Shown piece by piece: positions 1-5,045 of a DNA stretch of 7,137 nt. The position numbers were made by a program, and so were the translations under genes. This stretch comes from Chitinophagaceae bacterium (GTDB lineage: Bacteria > Bacteroidota > Bacteroidia > Chitinophagales > Chitinophagaceae). The DNA is taken from assembly GCA_016741945.1 (NCBI GenBank), contig JACVCQ010000124.1, positions 1 to 7,137 of the forward strand, read 5' to 3'. Each line of letters begins with the position of its first letter. Within the stretch, counting starts at the first letter, position 1. The notes below the pieces were generated by a model. That model saw only the letters and a list, made by a program, of their open reading frames with translations. It was not told where the DNA came from and did not search any database.

Positions 1-378
1 GGACATAACATGGATAAAAAAGGCGTGGTGAAAAACCTGATCTGGACCATCATCGGTGGTTTGGCATTTTTGGGTTGCCAGGCTTGGGAGTGGACACACT
101 TACATCATGAAGGTGCATGGTGGGGTAGCAATCCATTCTTGAATGCGGATGGAACTGCTTCTTCAACCAACTTTACGAACTACTTCTTTACCATCACCGG
201 TTTCCATGGTTTCCATGTATTCTCCGGAGTGATCATCAATATTGTAATGTTGATCATGACATTGATGGATAAATTTGAACAGCGTGGACATTACCTAATG
301 ATTGAAAAAGCCGGATTGTATTGGCATTTTGTAGATCTGGTTTGGGTATTCGTATTCACTTGTTTTTATCTGGTTTAA
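1..378 (+). CDS. ctaE: Cytochrome c oxidase (heme-copper oxidase) subunit III, C-terminal part
   Basis: Subunit III is an integral inner-membrane subunit of the proton-pumping terminal oxidase. The reading frame is open at the left edge of the window, so the true start lies upstream; the ATG at 10 is internal. About 125 residues remain, covering roughly the last four to five membrane helices of a protein that is usually much longer. Family signatures seen are LGCQAWEWTHL with its membrane Glu, FFTITGFHGFHVFSGV, and the terminal block AGLYWHFVDLVWVFVF. The stop at 376-378 is followed 33 nt later by a subunit IV gene on the same strand, as expected in an oxidase operon. It could belong to either a cytochrome c or a quinol oxidase, because the catalytic subunits are not in view. 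The subunit III assignment itself is secure. Confidence 0.95.
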   Translation, partial: GHNMDKKGVVKNLIWTIIGGLAFLGCQAWEWTHLHHEGAWWGSNPFLNADGTASSTNFTNYFFTITGFHGFHVFSGVIINIVMLIMTLMDKFEQRGHYLMIEKAGLYWHFVDLVWVFVFTCFYLV

Positions 379-411
379 TCAAACATTCATTTACTTAATT
401 AAGATATTGAT

Positions 412-876
412 ATGTCACATTCAGTAGGTCACGAAGAAACACATGGCGGCGGTACCAGTGAGATCAAAAAAGTAACCATCATTCTTTCTGTTTTAACCAT
501 CATTGAACTGGTTCTCGGTTTCTGGATGATTGGGATGGAAAGTGAAGGTTTAAGATTGGCCATTAAGGGGGCGATCATCATTCTCATGTTGGCAAAAGCA
601 TTTTATATCGTTGGATATTTCATGCACCTGAAACATGAGATCAAAAACCTGATCATGACGATTGTAGTTCCTTTGGCTTTGTTCATCTGGTTCATCATCG
701 CTTTCTTGGCTGATGGTAACTCTTTCAGAAATTTGCGTAATACATACGATCCTTATTTCAAAGAGCAAAGCACCATCAAAGTAGAGAAGAAAGAACATGG
801 ATCTCATGGCACTGCTGCGGGTGCCCATGCTGATTCTACGCATAAGAGTGAAGGTGCGGTGGAAAACAAACACTAA
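412..876 (+). CDS. Cytochrome c oxidase subunit IV family protein, His-rich termini
   Basis: This is a 154-residue small accessory subunit of the heme-copper oxidase (prokaryotic COX4/CyoD-like family), predicted to sit in the inner membrane beside subunit III. Three membrane helices are visible at about residues 21-41, 48-70 and 78-100, with the family block FMHLKHE at 70-76 after helix 2. Members are often shorter; here about 50 residues follow the last helix. That tail is charged, with His at 129, 132, 139, 144 and 154, and the N-terminal tail adds His 3, 7 and 11. The tails could bind metal or be disordered; the sequence does not decide. The start at 412 follows subunit III by 33 nt with no Shine-Dalgarno motif, consistent with co-transcription. 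A strong terminator begins about 30 nt after the stop. Confidence 0.9.
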   Translation: MSHSVGHEETHGGGTSEIKKVTIILSVLTIIELVLGFWMIGMESEGLRLAIKGAIIILMLAKAFYIVGYFMHLKHEIKNLIMTIVVPLALFIWFIIAFLADGNSFRNLRNTYDPYFKEQSTIKVEKKEHGSHGTAAGAHADSTHKSEGAVENKH

Positions 877-906
877 GAAATACTTGTTATAACCTTATTA
901 CTGTTC

Positions 907-937
907 AAACCATCGCTGTTTTGGCGATGGTTTTTTT
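907..937 (+). terminator. Intrinsic terminator after the oxidase structural genes
   Basis: AAACCATCGC at 907-916 is perfectly complementary to GCGATGGTTT at 924-933, with a 7-nt loop between. The downstream arm runs into seven T residues (931-937). This is a textbook rho-independent terminator for + strand transcripts. It ends only 12 nt before the SCO start codon, so the SCO gene depends on read-through or on a promoter overlapping the hairpin. Confidence 0.9.
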
Positions 938-949
938 ATACTGCTCAAT

Positions 950-1762
950 ATGAATAAGAAAGCGATACTCGGGTTGTTGGTAGCGGTTTTCATTCCCATT
1001 CTTTGTTACCTGATCTTGAAATATGCTAGTGAGTCAGCAGTGGATATGCCACGCAAATATTTGCTGGATACTGTAGTCACGAGGGTAGAGAAAGGTAAGA
1101 TGATCACTGATAGTGTTTGGCACAAGACATCTAATATCACTTTACAAAATCAACTGGGCGAAACGGTAAGTTTGTATGATAAGCAAGGAAAGATCATGGT
1201 GGTTGACTTCTTTTTCACCAGTTGTAGAAGCATTTGTCCGGGTCTTACCAGAAGCATGTCGAAGCTGCAACAATCGTTTTTGAAAGGTGGAAATGTTCGC
1301 AATAAAATCGATACCTCTATTGTACAATTTGTTTCATTCACCGTAGATCCGGAACATGATTCTGTAAGTGTATTAAAAGATTATGCAGATCGATTCGGTG
1401 TGAATCATGATAATTGGTGGATGCTGACAGGAAGTAAAGATTCTATTTATCGTTTTGCATATGAAGAACTGAAAGTAGATAAGTTCAGCGAAGAACCGAT
1501 GAGCCCTGATTTTGTTCATACCACCAGGTTTGTATTGTTGGATAAGGATCGCTATGTAAGAGGATATTACAACGGATTAGATTCCACTTCGCTCTCCAAA
1601 CTAGCCCGCGATATTGGATTTTTGATGCTGGAAAAAGATAAAAAGAAAAAGAGTACCGTATTTATGCAGATCATTGACTTGAGCTGGTTATGGCTGATCA
1701 TTGTATTGGCAGTCATTTTCTTTGTACTCTATATGAGAAACAGGCGTAAAATAAATGGATAA
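950..1762 (+). CDS. SCO1/SenC family copper chaperone for oxidase assembly, anchored at both ends
   Basis: SCO proteins are membrane-tethered thioredoxin-fold proteins on the periplasmic side that deliver copper to the CuA site of cytochrome oxidase or reduce its cysteines. This 270-residue protein has an N-terminal membrane helix (about 6-24), then the thioredoxin-like domain. The copper ligands are visible: Cys92 and Cys96 in SCRSICP (CxxxC) and His190 in DFVHTTRF. Strand VVDFFFTSC precedes the motif, as in the family. Unusually, a second strong membrane helix (about 243-262) follows, ending in the basic tail RNRRK, so the domain would be held between two anchors. It lies 12 nt after an intrinsic terminator and 56 nt before the DUF420 assembly gene. 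Its role in maturing the oxidase encoded just upstream is inferred from family and context. Confidence 0.92.
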   Translation: MNKKAILGLLVAVFIPILCYLILKYASESAVDMPRKYLLDTVVTRVEKGKMITDSVWHKTSNITLQNQLGETVSLYDKQGKIMVVDFFFTSCRSICPGLTRSMSKLQQSFLKGGNVRNKIDTSIVQFVSFTVDPEHDSVSVLKDYADRFGVNHDNWWMLTGSKDSIYRFAYEELKVDKFSEEPMSPDFVHTTRFVLLDKDRYVRGYYNGLDSTSLSKLARDIGFLMLEKDKKKKSTVFMQIIDLSWLWLIIVLAVIFFVLYMRNRRKING

Positions 1763-1818
1763 ACTTTTAGAATGATTCAGTGTTATTTTGTTCATTCAGT
1801 GGCAATAAACTAAACATT

Positions 1819-2403
1819 ATGTTAGAACCCTCACTTCCCAAAAACGATAAACAGGCCCGCTGGCTGATTGGTATATTCTCTGTAGTTGTATTCACTGCTG
1901 TAGTAGTACTGGGTCGTGTTAAACTGGATATCGGTGTAAACTTTGATGTACATGTTTTTGCAAAGATCAATGCATTCATCAATGCATCTATTGCCATATT
2001 GTTGGTAGCAGCGTTAATAGCAGTAAAGCAAAAAAGTTTTGCCTTACATAAACGACTCATGGTGCTGGCTTTATTACTATCAGTAGCTTTTCTGGTATCT
2101 TATATTGCGCACCACCTCTTAGCAGGAGAAGCAAAATTTGGTGATTCAGATTACGATGGATTAATAAGTGAAGCAGAAAAATTAGCGGTGGGAAGTATGC
2201 GAATGGTCTACTATATCATTCTGATCACCCATATTTTTCTGGCAGCAATTATTCTTCCTTTCATTTTATTCACTGCTTACAGAGGTCTCACCGGTGAATA
2301 TGCACAACACAAAAAGATTGCGAAGATCACCTGGCCATTATGGTTTTATGTTGCAGTAACGGGGCCGGTGGTGTATTGGATGATTAGTCCTTACTATACT
2401 TAA
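1819..2403 (+). CDS. DUF420 (CtaM/YozB-like) membrane protein with EF-hand-like loop
   Basis: DUF420 proteins are small membrane proteins; the Staphylococcus member CtaM is required for aa3-type oxidase activity, which suits the position after SCO and oxidase genes. From the ATG at 1819 the product has 194 residues. A GTG 39 nt upstream is in frame but adds a non-family-like tail, so 1819 is preferred. Five helices are predicted at about 16-32, 53-70, 80-97, 130-152 and 170-188. His 45, 77, 98, 99, 138 and 164 lie at helix ends or within helices. Residues 109-120 (DSDYDGLISEAE) fit the EF-hand loop: acidic at 1, 3, 5, Gly at 6, Ile at 8, Glu at 12. The basic loops between helices 2-3 and 4-5 place this loop in the periplasm. 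The stop codon touches a large palindrome. Confidence 0.88.
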   Translation: MLEPSLPKNDKQARWLIGIFSVVVFTAVVVLGRVKLDIGVNFDVHVFAKINAFINASIAILLVAALIAVKQKSFALHKRLMVLALLLSVAFLVSYIAHHLLAGEAKFGDSDYDGLISEAEKLAVGSMRMVYYIILITHIFLAAIILPFILFTAYRGLTGEYAQHKKIAKITWPLWFYVAVTGPVVYWMISPYYT

Positions 2404-2479
2404 GCTACGAGCTATGAGCTGCGAGCCTCGAGCAAAACTTATTTTCTACTCAAAGCTCGCAGCTCGTAGCTCGCGGCTC
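2402..2479. repeat. Palindrome of GAGC-type 7-bp units between convergent genes; likely two-way terminator
   Basis: The left arm (2402-2432) is a tandem of heptads: AAGCTAC, GAGCTAT, GAGCTGC, GAGCCTC, then GAG. The right arm (2449-2479) is its inverted counterpart, and read on the - strand has the same period (GAGCCGC, GAGCTAC, GAGCTGC, GAGCTTT, GAG). Over 31 aligned positions 25 are complementary. The mismatches are all transitions, so some become G-U pairs in RNA. The loop is AT-rich (2433-2448). The structure spans the whole gap between the stops of the DUF420 and ATL genes and overlaps the ATL stop. No long U-tract follows, so a terminator role is inferred from position and folding strength. 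Confidence 0.8.
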
Positions 2480-2864
2480 ACAGCCCGATTTCAACCGCTG
2501 GATCCCAAAACTTTTTTTCAAAGTCAACGATTACATCATCTTTTACTTTGATTTTTTCTTTGGCTAGTAATTCTTCCATCAATGTGGGTGTAGCAAAATG
2601 GGCCTTACCACTTAGCATGCCATTCCTATTGACAACACGATGTGCGGGTACTTTCGGTTTTATATGAAAAGAGCCGTTCATGGCCCAACCTACCATTCTG
2701 GCACTCATTTTAGTGCCTAAAAAAGCAGCAATAGCACCATAAGAAGTAACACGGCCTTTGGGTATCTGACGTACCACATCATATACCTGTTCAAAGAAAG
2801 AAACATCGTTACTGCCTGATGGTAGTACAGTCCTAGGCTTTTCAGTTGATTTTTTTGGCGGCAC
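2478..2864 (-). CDS. Alkyltransferase-like (ATL) DNA lesion-binding protein, MGMT family
   Basis: ATL proteins resemble the DNA-binding domain of O6-methylguanine-DNA methyltransferase but lack the acceptor cysteine. They bind O6-alkylguanine in DNA and hand it to nucleotide excision repair. In this 128-residue protein the fold is visible from FFEQVYDVVRQIPKGRVTSYGAIA (helix plus Tyr42) through SARMVGWAM, with Arg56 as the probable arginine finger. PAHRVVNRNG follows at 73-82, with Ala74 where active enzymes have Cys. Thermus TTHA1564 is a described PAHR homologue; others use PWHR. The start is a GTG at 2864, because no ATG or other better start lies nearby and the N-terminal residues precede the conserved region by a normal distance. 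It is the last gene of the trmB-DUF5522-ATL set, 24 nt after DUF5522. Confidence 0.9.
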   Translation of the reverse strand: MPPKKSTEKPRTVLPSGSNDVSFFEQVYDVVRQIPKGRVTSYGAIAAFLGTKMSARMVGWAMNGSFHIKPKVPAHRVVNRNGMLSGKAHFATPTLMEELLAKEKIKVKDDVIVDFEKKFWDPAVEIGL

Positions 2865-2884
2865 TTGTATGAAATTTATACAAG
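2864..2884. repeat. Short inverted repeat at the ATL start
   Basis: CTTGTAT (2864-2870) and ATACAAG (2878-2884) are perfect inverted copies separated by 7 nt. They fill almost all of the 24-nt gap between the DUF5522 stop and the ATL GTG and touch the first base of that codon. In the - strand transcript this would be a weak 7-bp hairpin directly before the start. It could modulate ATL translation or be chance in AT-rich sequence. Confidence 0.45.
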
Positions 2885-2888
2885 CAAT

Positions 2889-3092
2889 TTACACTTTTGG
2901 CTCAGTAGCTTTTTGTTTTTGAGCGAGTAATTCCGAACGATTGGGTTCAGGTACAGACTCATATTCAAACGGACAATGTCTGCAACCATGACCACAGCAA
3001 TATCCCTTACTGATATGGTAAGCTTCAGTGAACACGACATAGCCATGTTCATCATAATAAAAATCTTTACCTTCTGTCAGCTGTCGATTCAT
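2889..3092 (-). CDS. DUF5522 family small Cys-rich protein
   Basis: This is a 67-residue protein of unknown function. The recognisable block is YCCGHGCRHCPFEY (31-44), with Cys 32, 33, 37 and 40 plus His 35 and 39, which could form a small metal site. Preceding it is a conserved-looking segment with FYYDEHGYVVFTEAYHISKG features, and the C-terminal third is polar and probably disordered. No signal peptide or membrane segment is present, so it should be cytosolic. Its ATG lies inside the 3' end of trmB, overlapping it by 26 nt in another frame, which implies translational coupling. ATL follows 24 nt later. The family name is recognised from the Cys motif; no activity can be assigned, and a link to tRNA modification is only suggested by the overlap. 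Confidence 0.85.
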   Translation of the reverse strand: MNRQLTEGKDFYYDEHGYVVFTEAYHISKGYCCGHGCRHCPFEYESVPEPNRSELLAQKQKATEPKV

Positions 3093-3777
3093 GCAAATGT
3101 TGTTTTAAAACGTCATCAGTAGCTAATGGCATTTCCTTGTCTAATCTAAAGCATAGATAATGAATTCGATTACTTTGTGCAATATCTAGGCCCTCATAAT
3201 GCGTTTTGATACACAATTCAGGTTTGATCTCAGTTTGAGCATATATATTGTCGGATCGTTCTACCAACTTCAGTCCATATAGTTCAATCACAAGTAAGGT
3301 AAATTGATAAAGATCCGGACTATCCGTTTTTAAATGAACCAATCCGCCCGGAGATAAAATTTGTTGGTATAATCGAAGAAATTTAGGGTGGGTCAGTCTT
3401 TTCTTAACTCTTGAGATGCGTAACTGTGGATCGGGAAAAGTGATCCATATTTCAGATACTTCACCAAGTTGAAAATAGTTGGTGATTTTATCCATATGAG
3501 AGCGGATGAAAGCTACATTTTGTAATCCTTCATCCAAAGCGGTTTTAGCCCCTCGCCAGATGCGGTTTCCCTTGATATCGATTCCGATGAAATTACGAGC
3601 AGGGTACATGCGTCCGAGTCCAACAGCGTACTCTCCTTTGCCACAAGCCAGTTCAAGGGTAATCGCATGATCATTCTTAAAAAAATCCTTCCATTTACCC
3701 TGCATTCCTTCCGGATACTCCAGCACATTATCAAAACCCTTGATGGCTTCAAACCGTATCAGCTTTTTCTGTCCCAT
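3067..3777 (-). CDS. trmB: tRNA (guanosine(46)-N7)-methyltransferase TrmB
   Basis: TrmB transfers a methyl group from S-adenosylmethionine to N7 of G46 in the variable loop of tRNAs. The 236-residue product has the class I methyltransferase fold. ELACGKGEY (42-50) forms the SAM-binding loop, GIDIKGNRIWRGA (65-77) covers the acidic end of strand 2, and ITFPDPQ (112-118) is the TrmB catalytic block. In many bacteria this block reads FPDPWPKKRH; here FPDPQLRISRVKKRL keeps the basic residues in a form I associate with Bacteroidota. LKTDSPDLY (149-157) is also typical. Length is normal for the family. The ATG at 3777 lies 5 nt from a TAnnTTTG box, which suggests a leaderless or near-leaderless transcript. 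It overlaps DUF5522 by 26 nt and leads the trmB-DUF5522-ATL set. Confidence 0.93.
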   Translation of the reverse strand: MGQKKLIRFEAIKGFDNVLEYPEGMQGKWKDFFKNDHAITLELACGKGEYAVGLGRMYPARNFIGIDIKGNRIWRGAKTALDEGLQNVAFIRSHMDKITNYFQLGEVSEIWITFPDPQLRISRVKKRLTHPKFLRLYQQILSPGGLVHLKTDSPDLYQFTLLVIELYGLKLVERSDNIYAQTEIKPELCIKTHYEGLDIAQSNRIHYLCFRLDKEMPLATDDVLKQHLHESTADRR

Positions 3778-3782
3778 TCGGG

Positions 3783-3790
3783 CAAAAGTA
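3783..3790 (-). promoter_or_regulatory. Bacteroidota-type -7 box upstream of trmB
   Basis: On the - strand these bases read TACTTTTG, an exact match to the Bacteroidota -7 consensus TAnnTTTG. Five bases separate it from the trmB ATG, so the transcript would begin at or within a few bases of the start codon. A -33 TTTG match is not clean; only a T-rich TGTTTC lies at a suitable distance. The box sits just outside the second heptad palindrome. Confidence 0.6.
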
Positions 3791-3804
3791 CAAAACAGAA
3801 AATA

Positions 3805-3897
3805 AGAAACAGAGGAATCAGGAATGAGAAATAAGGAATAAGAAAGTGGGTTTTGTACTGTACTTACTCATTCCTTATTTCTTATTCCTCTGTTTCT
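3805..3897. repeat. Palindrome of AGGAAT-type 7-bp units between ABM and trmB genes
   Basis: Two perfect stem blocks are visible: 3805-3818 with 3884-3897 (14 bp) and 3827-3839 with 3870-3882 (13 bp). The left arm is a tandem of heptads from 3813: AGGAATC, AGGAATG, AGAAATA, AGGAATA, AGAAAGT. Between the blocks the left arm has 8 unpaired bases and the right arm 1, a difference of exactly one heptad. A further inverted pair, GTACAAAAC at 3788-3796 and GTTTTGTAC at 3850-3858, overlaps the structure. The right arm ends 3 nt before the ABM stop codon, so it may terminate that - strand transcript before trmB. Confidence 0.78.
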
Positions 3898-3899
3898 GA

Positions 3900-4208
3900 T
3901 TACAATAACCCTTTCCCCGCCACAGCCTTTAATACCCTTCTTTCAGGTTCAATGGCTAGAAGAGGTGTGGCTTGGGAGATGGCTTCTTGGAAATCACGCA
4001 GACTTTGAGATTGTTGATGACTCTCGGGGGAATCCCATAATTCAGTGACAAAGATATGATCACTGTTCTCCGTATCCTGATTGATGATGTAGAGATGACA
4101 GCCATGTGCATAGGCTATCTTGTTATACAAACGGGTTAGAATGTTCAATAAGGTACTACCTTTTGCTTGACGAGTGATAAAACGGGTTTGCAGGGTATAA
4201 TGCTCCAT
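3900..4208 (-). CDS. Antibiotic biosynthesis monooxygenase (ABM) domain protein, putative quinol monooxygenase
   Basis: ABM proteins are small dimeric alpha-beta (ferredoxin-like) proteins. Some oxidise quinols or polyketides without a cofactor, but many have no known substrate. The 102-residue product is a single ABM domain. A first strand (YTLQTRFIT) is followed by a helix, then GCHLYIINQDTENSDHIFVTELWDSPESHQQS at about 36-67, which holds the family's strand-turn-strand block ending in ELWDSPESHQ. The helix SLRDFQEAI follows. No signal peptide or membrane helix is present, so it should be cytosolic. It starts at the ATG at 4208 and stands alone: a palindrome separates it from trmB downstream, and the lipoprotein remnant upstream is divergent. 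Family assignment is good; the enzymatic role is unproven. Confidence 0.85.
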   Translation of the reverse strand: MEHYTLQTRFITRQAKGSTLLNILTRLYNKIAYAHGCHLYIINQDTENSDHIFVTELWDSPESHQQSQSLRDFQEAISQATPLLAIEPERRVLKAVAGKGLL

Positions 4209-4314
4209 GGTTTAGTTATTTCAAAGAAGACACACAATAATGAAGCCACGAAGCCTACGTTATGTGAAAAAAGTTTTAAAAAGCCATTTGATGAGTTGGC
4301 ATGACTGAATTAGG

Positions 4315-4341
4315 CAATGGAAAATAGGAAACCTTCCATTG
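4315..4341. repeat. Inverted repeat in the ABM/lipoprotein divergent intergenic region
   Basis: CAATGGAA (4315-4322) and TTCCATTG (4334-4341) are perfect 8-bp inverted copies around an 11-nt centre. The repeat lies 33 nt upstream of the lipoprotein ATG in the 166-nt gap between divergent genes. It could be an operator or a leader hairpin. No T-tract follows and no clear TAnnTTTG box was found for either gene here. Confidence 0.45.
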
Positions 4342-4374
4342 ATATTATGCGTATATGGTTTAAGCGTCCATGTA

Positions 4375-5005
4375 ATGAAACCCCAAATAGGAGTAGCTTG
4401 GCTTGTATGGATGCTATTGGTCGGTTGCCAGCAAAATTATGAGCTACCCGATTCTGTTCTAAATGATACAATTGCCAGCCCAATAATGCATCCACCTCCA
4501 TCTACTGCAGGTTTTACCAAGTATGTGATAGGCAAAGGGAAGCATTATTCTAATAATGACTCAACAACCATTGTAATTGTCAAAACAAATGCGTTGAAAT
4601 TTCTTGTAAGATTTGATAGTAGTGCAATTTAATAAGACGGTAAATCCGGGTAATCAGCCAGATATTAATAAACTATACGGCTTTTCTGACAATAATGCAT
4701 TTCATCATTTTTTCAGTGCCCGATTTGGCTGGAATTGGTATCAAGATGCTTTGCATCTTTGGGCTTATAATTATAATGATAGTACACGTGAGTTTAAGGA
4801 TTTAGGAACAATTGCCATTGGAAAAGAACACAATTGTAGTATTAAAGTGCAGGGTAACCAGTATGTGTTTACGCTGAATGGTAAATCTACTGCAGTTAGA
4901 CGCACATCTCCTACGCAAATGGGAGAGGGATATAAACTCTTTCCTTATTTTGGTGGTGATGAAACAGCTCCGCATGATATAAAAATCTGGGTCAAAGAAT
5001 TTTAA
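4375..5005 (+). pseudogene. Hypothetical lipoprotein gene with a one-base frameshift
   Basis: The first part starts at the ATG at 4375 with a signal peptide and lipobox LVGC (Cys18), predicting an outer- or inner-membrane lipoprotein. It continues to FDSSAI and stops at TAA 4630-4632. One frame later, from about 4634, an open frame runs to 5005 and contains NKLYGFSDNN, SARFGWNW, YVFTLNGKS and LFPYFGGDETAPHDIKIW. I recall these blocks, with FDSSAIY before them, as one continuous protein in Bacteroidota, though its function is unknown to me. Removing one base of TAAT (4630-4633) would read Tyr and join both parts into 209 residues. An ATG at 4613 could restart the second part, but without a signal peptide. 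The gene is either a recent pseudogene or carries a sequencing error. It converges with the isoprenoid-synthase-like gene 40 nt away. Confidence 0.8.
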
Positions 5006-5045
5006 TAATTCAGTTGATGTTTTTTGGTTACCGAAAATCAAATAA

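Noticed and set aside
550..873. Long open frame on the - strand inside the subunit IV gene
   Set aside because: Its translation has no family resemblance and it is fully contained in a convincing + strand gene.
1780..1818. Upstream GTG start for the DUF420 gene
   Set aside because: It adds 13 residues unlike the family N-terminus and lacks a better initiation context than the ATG at 1819.
1767..2060. Open frame on the - strand across the DUF420 gene
   Set aside because: Antisense shadow; low-complexity Thr/Asn-rich product with no recognisable motif, while the + strand has a clear five-helix family protein.
2402..2479. CRISPR-like array in the GAGC repeats
   Set aside because: Units are 7 bp with no spacers and form a single palindrome; no cas genes are present.
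4209..4374. Small genes in the gap between the ABM and lipoprotein genes
   Set aside because: Only short frames without start context or recognisable content; the in-frame TTG at 4339 merely extends the lipoprotein frame upstream of its signal peptide.
4613..5005. Second half of the lipoprotein as an independent gene starting at ATG 4613
   Set aside because: Its first seven residues come from the overlap, it lacks a signal peptide, and its family-like content begins exactly where the first frame breaks.
4802..5041. Open frame on the - strand over the second half of the lipoprotein
   Set aside because: Antisense shadow of sequence that reads as a family-like protein on the + strand.
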